A DNA stretch of 64,000 bases, from positions 248,001 through 312,000 of the forward strand of contig NZ_VWWL01000001.1 in NCBI RefSeq assembly GCF_011752995.1, given 5' to 3'. Shown here piece after piece: positions 44,022 to 53,484 of the stretch. Below the pieces are notes generated by a model, which was given only the letters and a program-made list of their open reading frames with translations, did not search any database and had not been told where the DNA came from. The translations under genes and the position numbers were made by a program. The stretch is from Burkholderia sp. Ax-1724. GTDB lineage: Bacteria > Pseudomonadota > Gammaproteobacteria > Burkholderiales > Burkholderiaceae. Within the stretch, counting starts at the first letter, position 1. Each line of letters begins with the position of its first letter.

Positions 44022-44276
44022 GGTTGCGCTGGCTACGCATTGCATCAATGCAATGGTGATGCAGGAGAGAGAAATAGCTGTGTCACGGCCCGATGCATGG
44101 CGAACACGAGCAGGGCGGCCGCTACGAACGTGCTACGCGGTGTTGCATGGCAAGCGACCGCGCCGAGTGTCGTAACCATCGGAGGCGCTGCAAATGCAGG
44201 GCGCTTCAAGCGAGGGAGTATCGGCGTTAAAGGTCCGGCACCGTGATTTGGAAAAGCGCAACGACCTGCCGTACGC

Positions 44277-45485
44277 CTAGCCGCGAAACGCCCGAAGCAG
44301 AATGCGATGCAACCCGGCGCACACGACGTGTGTCGAGTATTGCTGTGCATTGGTTGTACCGCGCTCCCGCAGTTCGTCCATCCGGGAAGGGGAGTCGATC
44401 AGGCTGCCGATTGCCGCCGCCCATTCGTTCGGATTCGTCGGGTTTGCAACGGCAAGGAACGAGTCCTTCATGGAGCCGCGAAAGACCGGGATGTCCGATG
44501 CGATCACGGGCGTTCCCGCCATCTGTGCTTCGATCACGGTGCGGCCGAAGCCTTCGTGCAATGTCGCCGAAACATAGATGTCCGCAGCTTGATAAAAGTA
44601 TCCGAGATCTTCCTCGCTGACGGAGTCGGCGAAGTGAGCACGGAGCCCGGACGTTTCGGCGAGCGTTTTGCATTCCATGCGATTAGCGGCATTGAACGCT
44701 TTGCCTGCCCGAACGATCATCAGATCCTTGCGTGCCAGTTTGGCCAGCGCCTGGAACAGGGTGAGGTTGTTCTTACGCGTCTCATCGGAGCCGACATTGA
44801 GCAGCACCAGCGCGTCGCCCATGTCCAGACCAAGGCGTTGCTTCAGAATCGCCCGCGCCTGAGCGCGAGTCTCACTCCGTGTCGCCGCGGCGAGCGGCGA
44901 ATATTTGTCTTCGAACGGGCAGGGCACGATCTGCACGAGCTCGGGCTTCACCGGGGCAGCGCGTACCAGATCCTTGGCCGCCGAGTCGGCTTCGACGAGC
45001 ACGAGATCCGCTTTCGGCGCCAGCGGAAGAAGTGTCTTGACATAAAGTGACTTGAGCTTTTCCACGATGCCGCGAGCATGGCCTGGAATCTGGACGTGAT
45101 GGAACATCAGACAGACCCGACCACCGGCGAGATGGATGATCGGGATCATGAAACTGAGGTCTTCCTGATAAAGGATGATCATGTCGCATGAACGTGCCAC
45201 GCGAATTGCGTGCAGCGGGTACAGCACCAATTGCGTCCAGTAACGCTTGAGCGAGCGAGGCTGTGCATCGATATCGACTGTTTCGACGCGGAAGTTCGTG
45301 TACTTCCTCAAACCCGCAGCCAATGCAAGACTATGCTGACCTACTCCGGTCAGACTGCTTGGCCGCGGCCCCATGAACCACACGATCCGTGCACCGTCGG
45401 CCGCATTCGGTACGGCGCTTTCTTGCGAGACCGGTTTATGCAGTTCTGCCGCATCGCGTCCGGACAGCATGGAAAATAATTTCAT
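44277..45485 (-). CDS. Glycosyltransferase family 4
   Basis: About 402 residues from the ATG at 45485 (MKLFSMLSGRDAAELHKP). The open frame goes on to 45773 but the added 96 residues look random, and the ribosome site for the chosen start is weak, so the start is uncertain. The fold begins ARIVWFMGPRPSSLTGVGQ, has VCLMFHHVQIPGHARGIV, DLVLVEADSAAKDLV, DALVLLNVGSDETRKNNLT and ATLHEGFGRTVIEAQMAGTP. The last contains the E-x7-E donor signature. Codon use and GC content look lower than in the main + strand operon. It is separated from its - strand neighbours by gaps of 600-680 bp, so it may have its own promoter. Confidence 0.82.
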   Translation of the reverse strand: MKLFSMLSGRDAAELHKPVSQESAVPNAADGARIVWFMGPRPSSLTGVGQHSLALAAGLRKYTNFRVETVDIDAQPRSLKRYWTQLVLYPLHAIRVARSCDMIILYQEDLSFMIPIIHLAGGRVCLMFHHVQIPGHARGIVEKLKSLYVKTLLPLAPKADLVLVEADSAAKDLVRAAPVKPELVQIVPCPFEDKYSPLAAATRSETRAQARAILKQRLGLDMGDALVLLNVGSDETRKNNLTLFQALAKLARKDLMIVRAGKAFNAANRMECKTLAETSGLRAHFADSVSEEDLGYFYQAADIYVSATLHEGFGRTVIEAQMAGTPVIASDIPVFRGSMKDSFLAVANPTNPNEWAAAIGSLIDSPSRMDELRERGTTNAQQYSTHVVCAGLHRILLRAFRG

Positions 45486-46162
45486 GGATAGTTCTGGCGA
45501 AAACAAGGTTGACGGGCCGCTGAGCGAATATCGGCGTATAGCTGCCTGAATCTTCGTTCGGCCGGCGTTTATCTGGAGGCGTTCGAGCGGCGTCCTGAAT
45601 GGAGAAACGCGAGCCGGTCCGTTGAACGGGATGCTGTCGAACTTCTCGTATTTTCCTGAAACACGAGGCCGTCCGTTCGAGGCCATTCGGTCCGCTTGCG
45701 ACGGCACTCGACGGATTCCTCGCATGCAGGCTTCGTGTTGCTCGATGGAGCCATCATGTGAACCCTCAGACATATACTGAGCGCCGTTGCCGTCATTCTC
45801 AGTGCGCTAGACCACAATGATTTGCGCGAAGCATGAATCCGGAACGTGTTGCTGGCGGGGGGCTCGAGGCCGATTGAGGCCGAAACAGGGATACGCCGTC
45901 GGGTTCGTGGAGCCGTTGCGGTTTCAGATTTGCCGCAACGCGAGACGCGACCTGTTGGCGCGACGTCGGGCGAATTGAACAGGAATGTAATGACGCTGAG
46001 GAGGGCGGCGAGTCCGGTTCCCCGGTTAAACAATGCATCGTCGAATGCGAATGTGCCACGGACCCTTGCCATCTGGTTTGCAACAAGGGCGGCGTGGCAC
46101 ATTCATCGATCAACAACAGAGGCAACTCCCCGCTTTACGACGAGATGACGGGGTCGGTCCCG
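45486..46162. other. Intergenic region between FAD oxidoreductase and GT4 genes
   Basis: About 680 bp between two - strand genes. The 3' half (45486-45773) keeps the frame of the glycosyltransferase open, so a longer N-terminus cannot be ruled out. In the rest I see no coding signal and no clear terminator or promoter. Confidence 0.35.
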
Positions 46163-47641
46163 TCACAGGCTGCTGGCGGATGACGTATCCGGAATCACCT
46201 CGTTCTCGTCCAGCGCAATGTCCGTATCGCGTTCGAACGGCACGGTCGATAGCGCTTCGAGGACGCCATTCATGACCCGTCCGCCGAAGTCATGGTGAAA
46301 CGCCCACACGCCGTAAATGCGTCCACGGAACGCGGCTTCGAATCCGGTCTCGCGGCGGATCTGTTCGTCGGGACGGAACCCCGAGCCGAGTCCGAACGAG
46401 AACAGCCCTTGCACCAGATTGCCGTTGACATCGAAGGGGCATCCATACCTGTCGGAGACCACTCCGCCCTGGCCGAGTTGCAGCGAAATCGGCAGGTCCC
46501 AACGATCGACGAGTATCGACATGTTGGGCCCGTATCCGGCGCCGTGAACGACCGCGATCGACTCTTCCAGACACTCGCGCGCGCGCGACCGGGCCGCGTC
46601 GCTCGAATCCGCCTCGATCAGCTCGATGCGTGGTTTTGCGCCGGGTATATAGCCGCTTGCCATGATCGAGCGCGCAATGTCGAAAGCCCGATAACGCAGA
46701 CCGCCCGCCCGGTTGACCCGCTTGGTGACGGGGCAGACGTCATTCTCTTCGTCGACCTCGTAACTATTGGCGTGCGCTTCGTCGACCGTTTCGAAGAACA
46801 GGCGAACCTGGGAGCGGTGAATCACGGCAATTTCATCGAGGCCTTCGCTGCCCAGTTCCATGGCAAGTCGATCGACAACGGTGAATGCACTATGCGATCC
46901 GCCGATAACCGTAATCCGTTTCGGGTGGCGCGTTTCTCGTTGCGAGAGGTCGCGCGCGAACTCGTCGATCAATTGCGGAGTCGTCAGGCTGAGCAGATCA
47001 TCGGACACATAGCTGCGCAGATTCTCGTCCGGCGGCGGCAACCGCAACCCGCGACACAGCTCGTCGATTTCGCTCACGTGCTGCTGTCCGCCGAGATTCA
47101 TCACAACGGTGTCGCTCGATACCGTGCAGACCTCGGTCGGATCGCTGACATCGTGATAATCGATTTCGAAACCACCGCTGTCGAGGTATCGGATCTTGTC
47201 GATCTCGCGGCCACGCAATACCGTCACGTCGTAGCGCGCGGTCAGGTAAGCGAGCAGCTGCTCGGTTGCCAGCGCGAGCAACGCGCCTGCGTCGGTGAGG
47301 CTCGGCGGCCCATCGGCCACCTCGACCATCCGTTTGTGCAGCGGCGAGTTTTCCCTAAGGTCGGCAAACACCTCTTCGAAGTTGGCGTGTTCGAGGCAGG
47401 CGAGAAACGTGTTTCCCACGGTATTCCCGGTGACATTCACGTACTCGCCCAGCCTGCCAGCACCGAGTTCGGTGCGTTTGTCGATAATCAACAGACCATT
47501 TCTCGCGATCTCCGGCAGATTGCCCGTTTTGAAAGCATGGAACAAAAATCCCATCCCCGACGGACCAGCTCCGCAAATGGCGCAAGAGAATTTTGTCCGT
47601 GCAATCCGCCCGACGGATGGCACGTGTAATGTGTGATTCAC
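46163..47641 (-). CDS. FAD/NAD(P)-dependent oxidoreductase of unknown substrate
   Basis: A 492-residue protein with two nucleotide-binding sites: CAICGAGPSGMGFLFHAFK near the start for FAD and RITVIGGSHSAFTVVDRLA around residue 245 for NAD(P). GNTFLACLEHANFEE and LFSFGLGSGFRPDEQ lie between and after. This layout is that of flavin monooxygenase-like or SidA/PvdA-like proteins, but the family is not certain. The start is a GTG at 47641, supported by AAGGAG 9 nt upstream. In a glycan locus it could oxidise a sugar or an amino-sugar side group. It is followed on the same strand by a GT4 gene and a PhyH oxygenase. Confidence 0.72.
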   Translation of the reverse strand: MNHTLHVPSVGRIARTKFSCAICGAGPSGMGFLFHAFKTGNLPEIARNGLLIIDKRTELGAGRLGEYVNVTGNTVGNTFLACLEHANFEEVFADLRENSPLHKRMVEVADGPPSLTDAGALLALATEQLLAYLTARYDVTVLRGREIDKIRYLDSGGFEIDYHDVSDPTEVCTVSSDTVVMNLGGQQHVSEIDELCRGLRLPPPDENLRSYVSDDLLSLTTPQLIDEFARDLSQRETRHPKRITVIGGSHSAFTVVDRLAMELGSEGLDEIAVIHRSQVRLFFETVDEAHANSYEVDEENDVCPVTKRVNRAGGLRYRAFDIARSIMASGYIPGAKPRIELIEADSSDAARSRARECLEESIAVVHGAGYGPNMSILVDRWDLPISLQLGQGGVVSDRYGCPFDVNGNLVQGLFSFGLGSGFRPDEQIRRETGFEAAFRGRIYGVWAFHHDFGGRVMNGVLEALSTVPFERDTDIALDENEVIPDTSSASSL

Positions 47642-48179
47642 GTTTGTTTTCTCCTTAGCGCGGGCATTACGACGCTAATGTCGTATGAAAGGAGATTTCC
47701 GCTCTGTTCGCTGCCGCACCGAACTGCGATGTAGGCGACCGAGATGTATTCAACGAGCTAGATCACCGCGGCTGGTTTGACAATCTCGCCCGGTGGATCG
47801 GGTGCTGCGGAGGGGATGCGGCCGAATCGGACAAAGAAGAGCGGATTTGGCGATTTTTTTCTGTGAGTACTGACTGAGGCAATTGCCTGCAGCGCGCGTG
47901 ATCGGGTTCGATCTGCTATGGGCGGGGACGAGGCGCGATCAAACAGGTGGCGAGGAACACGTGCTGAGTGTGTTGGCGAGTTGAATGGCCGCGCCGTGAG
48001 TCAGGGATCGCTATGAAGTGATGAGCGCGCGCATTGGCTGGGGTACGAATGCTTTGCCGCTCATTGAATGATCGAAGAGGAGAACAAGGAAGTACGCCGT
48101 ATCGCACAGCGTACTTCCTGCTCTGAACGCGAGGCGCCACGTGACATCATTCGATGTCACGCGACGCGGACGCGACCGC
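47642..48179 (-). other. Intergenic region with two hairpins after the hydrolase paralog
   Basis: About 540 bp without a gene. Two perfect inverted repeats stand in tandem after the stop of the - strand hydrolase-like gene: CGTGACATC and its complement (48140-48161, 4-nt loop) and AGGAAGTACGC and its complement (48087-48119, 11-nt loop). The second is followed on the - strand by a pyrimidine-rich stretch, so they probably form a terminator region. AAGGAG for the FAD gene lies at the left end. Confidence 0.5.
48087..48119 (-). terminator. Hairpin with pyrimidine-rich tail
   Basis: An 11-bp perfect stem lies about 60 nt after the stop of the hydrolase-like gene. On the - strand the sequence continues TGTTCTCCTCTTC, poor in long T-runs but pyrimidine-rich. 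A likely transcription stop for that gene, possibly together with the smaller hairpin at 48140-48161. Confidence 0.5.
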
Positions 48180-49583
48180 TTAATTGACCGTGATGGCCGA
48201 AGAAAGCGTGTTCTTGATAAACGGCTTGCCCACCGCCTTGACATAGTATGTGCCCGCGGCGGTTACCGGGATCGTGGTCGTGTTGGCCGGGTAGCTCACC
48301 TGGCTCCACGCGGAATTGTTGAAGCTCCACAACTCCAGATGGTCGAGGGTACTCGTATTCGACGGGGAAACCGTAATCGTGCGGCCGCTCGCCGACGTAT
48401 TCAGCGTCAGACAGTTATCGACACCCGTTTCCAGCGGCGTGCCTTCGTAGTAGTCATCCCATGTCACCAGTTGCAGGAAAGGAAGCTGCTTCGCCGAGTT
48501 GTAGTACTGGTTGATCTTGGTGAAGCTGTTGAGCCACGTCTGACCGCACTGCTGATCGACGTACTGCTGACCATCCCACGACGCATATTGCGAGTTGAAG
48601 CCCTTGTAGGCGCCTCCCATCGTGATTTCCGTCGGGTGCAGATTGGCGCGGGTGTAGAAGTCGTCCATGCTCGACAGATCCGGCGGCACCACGTCTTGAG
48701 AGGTCGGGTTGACCCAGAGGAACGAGCCGCCGCTCTTGGGGATGTTGAATCCATCCGGCGACGTCGCGTTGTCCAGGTGCACGAACTGGACATTCGGATA
48801 CGCGTTCTGAATCGCTGTCCAGTCGATACCGCTTGCTGCCGTCAGGCCGAAATCGCCGACAACGGGCTTGCCGTTATAGGTCAGATACGACGGGTCTTTG
48901 AGGTACTGCGCATTGATGTAGTTCATCGCCGCCAGCACCTTGGCCTGGTTGGTGCCGCTCGCGTTGTTCAGCAGGTTCGCGTCGAGCATGATTGCAAACG
49001 TCAGCTTGTCGCCCGACAGCGTCGTGTAATTGTGAATGAGCGGCTGCGAAACGAGCCAGTCCTTGTCGCTGATATCGGTCTGACCTTGCCAGTCCACCAT
49101 CACGCCGTCGACACCGCGACTGACGATATCGGCGAAGAATGAGTTGATATAAGTCGGATTGGCGTTCGAGTAGTTGACGTTGATACCCGTGTCCATGCCG
49201 CCGTCGAACCACGGCAGATAGTGCACCAGCACCTTCGTGGTGTTACCCGGGTAGAGCAGCGAGTGAACGTTGATCTTCGAGACGTCGGTCGCGCCCGACA
49301 GCGTGCCGTTCGACAGACCTGCAAAGGACACGCTTGCCGAGGTGTCGGCCGGCATCAGTGTCGATTGCACGGCTGCCGATGCGGTCGATGCGGCCGAACT
49401 GGTCGAGCCGGTCGAAGCCGCTGGAGTTGCCGGAGTTGCGGGTGACGATGCACTCGATGTCGACGGTTGGGTGCTTTGCGAGTGCGAATAATGTCCGTGT
49501 GCTTGCGCCGAACACGCGACAAAAGAAGTCGTACAAGCCGCGAGCATGGCGCGGGAAAGAACGTTTTTTAATTTCGATGACAC
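48180..49583 (-). CDS. Secreted glycoside hydrolase-like protein (GH71/GH99-like), paralog 2
   Basis: About 467 residues from a GTG at 49583, which has GAGAGGAT upstream; a TTG 12 codons earlier is less likely. A signal peptide (VSSKLKNVLSRAMLAACTTS...AQA) is followed by a Ser/Thr/Ala/Pro-rich linker of about 60 residues and then the same fold as the protein at 33336: NVHSLLYPGNTTKVLVHYLP, RGVDGVMVDWQGQTDISDK, LTFAIMLDANLLNN, LPFLQLVTWDDYYEGTPLE and YVKAVGKPFIKN. The linker, absent from paralog 1, suggests attachment to the surface or a spacer. The protein probably acts outside the cytoplasm on an alpha-linked polymer, perhaps the one made by this locus. Enzyme family and activity are inferred from weak resemblance only. 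Confidence 0.76.
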   Translation of the reverse strand: MSSKLKNVLSRAMLAACTTSFVACSAQAHGHYSHSQSTQPSTSSASSPATPATPAASTGSTSSAASTASAAVQSTLMPADTSASVSFAGLSNGTLSGATDVSKINVHSLLYPGNTTKVLVHYLPWFDGGMDTGINVNYSNANPTYINSFFADIVSRGVDGVMVDWQGQTDISDKDWLVSQPLIHNYTTLSGDKLTFAIMLDANLLNNASGTNQAKVLAAMNYINAQYLKDPSYLTYNGKPVVGDFGLTAASGIDWTAIQNAYPNVQFVHLDNATSPDGFNIPKSGGSFLWVNPTSQDVVPPDLSSMDDFYTRANLHPTEITMGGAYKGFNSQYASWDGQQYVDQQCGQTWLNSFTKINQYYNSAKQLPFLQLVTWDDYYEGTPLETGVDNCLTLNTSASGRTITVSPSNTSTLDHLELWSFNNSAWSQVSYPANTTTIPVTAAGTYYVKAVGKPFIKNTLSSAITVN

Positions 49584-51213
49584 TAGCAGGATCCTCTCGA
49601 ATTTTATTTGAAGACTCAAAGCCCCTGTACCTCGGACTTCACGAAAAAAAGGGCTGCCTGCGCCGAAGGCGCCTCGGCTGTGCCCCAGGCGTCGACAAAA
49701 GATGACGAGGCCATGACGCCGATCGCAGCGGCAGTGCCCTGCGATCAGGCTGGAGAAAGCGGATTCGTTCTTACCAGGTCACTTCATAGGAGTGACATAT
49801 TGATAAGCATGACTGATTAACTCAGGCTGTTCGATATCGAGTATTGCGATTCCTCCTCTTATCGGTTGGTCACCTCGCGGCAACATCATCTCGACGCGAC
49901 TCGCCATCCACACGCCATCCGACGGTGGGTGAATCAGGACTGGAGAAGGGAACGAACTTTCGTCCAGAAAGACAACTAGAGCGAAGTCTGTGTCGATTGA
50001 AGTGTTTTCGAGAAAGTGGCGCTATAACATAAAATGACCAGAATAGTTAATTTGCAATGCGAATTAAAATGTATAAAAATGTAACTGCCTTACATCTCAC
50101 GCACGACCGCTTTCGTGGCACGCACACTGGCAAATTCGCTCGATCGTGGCGGACTCATACCCACGCTCTGATCGGGAAAAATAAGGACCGTTACGTACTG
50201 ACAGGGTCATAACATCAGAACAGAGCCGCTCGATATGAATGGCACGGCCCTTCCTGATCGAGGATGTATGCGTCGATTCCGTTGATTGCAGCGGTGCGAG
50301 CGTCTTGATCGCGATAGCCACTTGCAGTCCACCACCCGCGAAGCGAAATCTTTCGAATTCGCCGGGCGCGAAGTATTGCTGCTGGCAGATGCAAATGGAG
50401 CGAGAGAGAATTGCGCGATAGGGTTTTCCCGCGCAACTCAAGTGCACGAATTATCCCCCAAAAAACGTTTCAGTTTTGTAACGCAGGCAAAGTTCAGGCA
50501 AAAAAAGCGATAGCTCCCCGCTCCCGTTTTCGAGGAGTTGGTTTTTCCTTGAATTTCGCATCATATGCAACAACTCTTCTTCCGGAATCGAAAAGGAACA
50601 ATGAAATACTTGGCCTCCTTACTTCATTCATACCAAAGAGAGCGCGTCGGTATTTTGAAATTCTTCATATAAATAGTATTCCGAATAAAATACCTAAGGA
50701 GGGAATCTAGGTATTTTCCGCCAATGTGGTTTTGGACTGGAAAATAGCAGCGAAATGCGAAGCGTCCCTTACTGTGGTTTACGGTATTCGTTAGTCGAAT
50801 ACATGCCGGGAATTATTCGCGTATCGTGAATTCAATGAAAGAAAAGTGCTGTTGAAGTGGTCTTATCCGATGGTGTTTTTTTGAATTATTTATTGAATTC
50901 GCGAGTGCATGAAACGCGAATTATCGGGGAATAAAGGGGCGCGAGAAAACCGAAAGTACTCTTGTGGGAATGTGGGGGTGCGAGAAAGCAAGCGTACTCG
51001 TCGCCATGCTTTCCATGGGGAACCGAAGGGAAGTACTCGCTTACAAAGAGGGAAGGACGTTGCCGTGCGGCTACGTCGACTGTCGTAATCGAGGTATCTG
51101 CCTCACAAAGACCAACCGCGGCGGAGCCCGTGCATCGCGACTCACCGGGTCCGCGGTCGATCTGCAGCGGCACTCAGGCCGCTTCTGCCGTTATTGAACC
51201 GGCCTCGGCCGCT
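49584..51213. other. Long AT-richer region without a convincing gene
   Basis: About 1.6 kb, clearly poorer in GC than its neighbours, especially at 49990-50090, 50440-50720 and 50760-50950. Open frames are short, lack ribosome sites and have no recognisable domains. It separates the heptose/EPS locus from the galE operon. The part near 50000 may hold the promoter of the hydrolase-like gene at 49583. No insertion sequence, tRNA or att-like repeat was seen. Confidence 0.55.
50021..50050 (-). promoter_or_regulatory. Candidate promoter for the hydrolase-like gene
   Basis: On the - strand TTAACT (50045-50050) and TATAGC (50021-50026) are 18 bp apart and lie in an AT-rich patch. Each matches the sigma-70 hexamer at four of six positions. 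The distance to the GTG at 49583 is about 440 nt, which would mean a long leader. Confidence 0.28.
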
Positions 51214-52236
51214 TCAGGCAAACCCTCGCGGATTCATCGACTGCCAGCGCCAATGATCGGCGCACATGCGCTCGATGCCGAACTGCGCGCGCCAGCCGAG
51301 AATCCGCTCGGCCGCCGCCGGATCTGCGAAACATTGCGCAACATCGCCGGGCCGGCGCGCGACGATCTCATACGGCACCGGCTTGCCGGACGCCTTCTCG
51401 AACGCGCGCACGACGTCGAGCACGCTATAGCCCTGACCCGTGCCGAGATTGACGACAAAGCTCGCATCGCGTTTGACGAGCGCATCGAGCGCGGCGAGAT
51501 GCCCGCGCGCCAGATCGACCACGTGGATGTAATCGCGCACACCGGTGCCGTCGGGCGTTTCATAATCGCCGCCGAACACGCGCAGTTTCTCGAGCTTGCC
51601 GACCGCGACCTGCGCGACGTATGGCATCAGGTTGTTGGGAATGCCGGCCGGGTCTTCGCCGATCAGGCCGCTCTCGTGCGCGCCGACCGGGTTGAAATAG
51701 CGCAGCGTCGCGATGCGCCACGACGGGTCAGACACTTCGAGATCGCGCAGCACCTGCTCGGCGATCAGCTTCGATTGACCATACGGGTTGGTTGCCGAGA
51801 GCGGGAACGATTCGTCGATCGGCGAGCTTTTCGGCACGCCGTACACGGTCGCCGACGAGCTGAACACGAACTGCTTCACGTTGCGATCGCGCATCACGCC
51901 GAGCAGCGCGAGCAGACTGCCGACGTTATTGCGGTAGTACTCGATCGGCTTCGCGACCGATTCGCCGACCGCTTTCAGCGCCGCGAAGTGGATCGCGCCG
52001 GTGATCGGGTGCGCGTCGAAAATCCGCCGCAGTGCCGTTTCGTCGCAGGCGTCGTCGTCGTAGAAGGTCACGGCGCGGCCGGTGATCTGCTCCACGCGCC
52101 GCAGCGATTCGCGCCTGCTGTTCACGAGGTTGTCGATCACCACGACGTCGTAGCCGCCGTTCAGCAGTTCGACGCAGGTGTGCGAGCCGATGAAGCCCGC
52201 GCCGCCCGTTACCAGAATCGTGCCCTTCGTGGTCAT
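51214..52236 (-). CDS. galE: UDP-glucose 4-epimerase
   Basis: A 340-residue short-chain dehydrogenase. The NAD site is ILVTGGAGFIGSHTCVEL; VFSSSATVYGVPKSSP supplies the catalytic Ser, and the Y-x3-K is in NPYGQSKLIAEQ. IHFAALKAVGESVAKP and GVRDYIHVVDLARGH are diagnostic of GalE. It interconverts UDP-glucose and UDP-galactose, providing UDP-Gal for the transferases upstream. The gene is the last of the - strand run wzx-GT2-GT4-galE, 12 nt after the stop of the GT4 gene. A short inverted repeat, AGCGGC and GCCGCT, lies at 51166-51183 downstream but is a weak terminator candidate. Confidence 0.95.
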   Translation of the reverse strand: MTTKGTILVTGGAGFIGSHTCVELLNGGYDVVVIDNLVNSRRESLRRVEQITGRAVTFYDDDACDETALRRIFDAHPITGAIHFAALKAVGESVAKPIEYYRNNVGSLLALLGVMRDRNVKQFVFSSSATVYGVPKSSPIDESFPLSATNPYGQSKLIAEQVLRDLEVSDPSWRIATLRYFNPVGAHESGLIGEDPAGIPNNLMPYVAQVAVGKLEKLRVFGGDYETPDGTGVRDYIHVVDLARGHLAALDALVKRDASFVVNLGTGQGYSVLDVVRAFEKASGKPVPYEIVARRPGDVAQCFADPAAAERILGWRAQFGIERMCADHWRWQSMNPRGFA

Positions 52237-52248
52237 GCTGTTGCTCCC

Positions 52249-53397
52249 TTAAAGTAAAACGCCTGTGATTTTCTGTACCAGGTCTTTATAGGTTTCGACG
52301 ACCATGCGTTCGTCGAATTCGGTTGCGACTTTCTGCCGGCCGCGTTCGGCCATCGCGCGACGCCCGGCGGCGCTCATGTCGAGCATGCGCGCGAGGCTCG
52401 CGGCGAGGCTCGCGGCATTGCGCACTTCGCACAGCAAGCCGTTGACACCGTCGGCCACCACTTCGCGGCAGCCGGGCACGTCGGTCGTGACGATCGGCCG
52501 GCCCATCGACGACGCTTCCATCAGCGTGCGCGGCACGCCTTCGCGATACGACGGCAGCACGACGCAATCGGCCGCAGCGATAAACGGCCGCACGTCGTGC
52601 GCTTCGCCCAGATACTCGATCACGCCTTCCTGTTCCCACGCGGCGACCTCGGCGCGCGTGATCGCACTCGGATTGTCGACGCCGACCGGCCCGAGCAACT
52701 GGAAGCGCGCATGCGGGTAGCGTTCGCGCAACTGCCGCGCGGCCTCGACGAATTCGCCGACACCCTTGTCCCACAGCAGCCGTCCGATCAGCACGAAGCG
52801 AAACTCCGCGCCTTCGGGCAGCGGGCTCAGCGCGAACTGTTCGAGATCGACGCCTTCGCCATGCAGCAGCCGCGCGCGTTCGGGATGCACGAGCAGCTTG
52901 CCGTCGATGAACGCGGCCTGATCGTCGCGATTGAGGAACCACACTTCGCGCGGGAAACGGAACGCAAAACGATACAGCTTTTTGGCGATCTGCGCGGCAC
53001 GGCTCTGCTGGATGAACACGTAGCCGAGCCCCGTCGTGACCGCGATCGACTGCACGCCGGCGAGCTTCGCCGCGATCGAGCCGTAGATGTTTGGTTTGAT
53101 CGTGTAGTGAAACACGACGTGCGGACGAATTGTCCGGTATTGCCGGTACAGCGCCAGCAGCATGCGCAGATCCTCGCGCGGACTCGTGCCTTTCGAGGCG
53201 ACCGGCAGCTCGATGCAGCGGCAGCCCATCGCCGTGAGCAATTCGAACGTGCGGTCGCGCGGCGCGAGCACCGTGACGTCGACGCCGCGTCCGATCAGCA
53301 TGCGGATCAGCCCTTGCCGATACGTATAGATTGCCCAGGCCGTGTTGCAGACGAGTGTAATGCGCAGCGCGGGCGTCGACTTGAAAGAGGGCTTCAT
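52249..53397 (-). CDS. Glycosyltransferase family 4 (WbpZ/PglA-like)
   Basis: A 382-residue GT4 enzyme. It begins MKPSFKSTPALRITLVCNTA, then VFHYTIKPNIYGSIAAKLAG and SIAVTTGLGYVFI, which are seen in galactosyl-, GalNAc- or GlcNAc-transferases of the PglA/WbpZ type. The donor half shows FRFVLIGRLLWDKGVGEFV, ARFQLLGPVGVDNPSAIT, and LPSYREGVPRTLMEASSMGRP, where E-G-V-P-R-T-L-M-E is the E-x7-E signature. It is located 12 nt before galE on the same strand, which makes a galactose donor tempting, though this remains inference. An 87-nt gap separates it from the GT2 gene. Confidence 0.9.
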   Translation of the reverse strand: MKPSFKSTPALRITLVCNTAWAIYTYRQGLIRMLIGRGVDVTVLAPRDRTFELLTAMGCRCIELPVASKGTSPREDLRMLLALYRQYRTIRPHVVFHYTIKPNIYGSIAAKLAGVQSIAVTTGLGYVFIQQSRAAQIAKKLYRFAFRFPREVWFLNRDDQAAFIDGKLLVHPERARLLHGEGVDLEQFALSPLPEGAEFRFVLIGRLLWDKGVGEFVEAARQLRERYPHARFQLLGPVGVDNPSAITRAEVAAWEQEGVIEYLGEAHDVRPFIAAADCVVLPSYREGVPRTLMEASSMGRPIVTTDVPGCREVVADGVNGLLCEVRNAASLAASLARMLDMSAAGRRAMAERGRQKVATEFDERMVVETYKDLVQKITGVLL

Positions 53398-53484
53398 GCG
53401 TATAAGGCGGGGCGTGGGGTTATCTGATGAGCGAGGTAGCGAATAAAATCGCGAACAAAACCGCGACCCTCGCGCGCAACATGT

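Larger units (their letters stand above)
43662..44276. other. Palindrome-rich intergenic region
   Basis: 615 bp between the PhyH gene and the upstream glycosyltransferase, both on the - strand. AT-rich, with no convincing gene. It contains the CTATA-type repeats, the hairpin with T-run and the 40-bp palindrome described separately. The PhyH promoter must lie here unless transcription reads through. Confidence 0.5.

Noticed and set aside
50886..51173. 95-codon - strand frame in the gene-poor region
   Set aside because: No ribosome site, no family features; it lies downstream of galE in an unstructured way.
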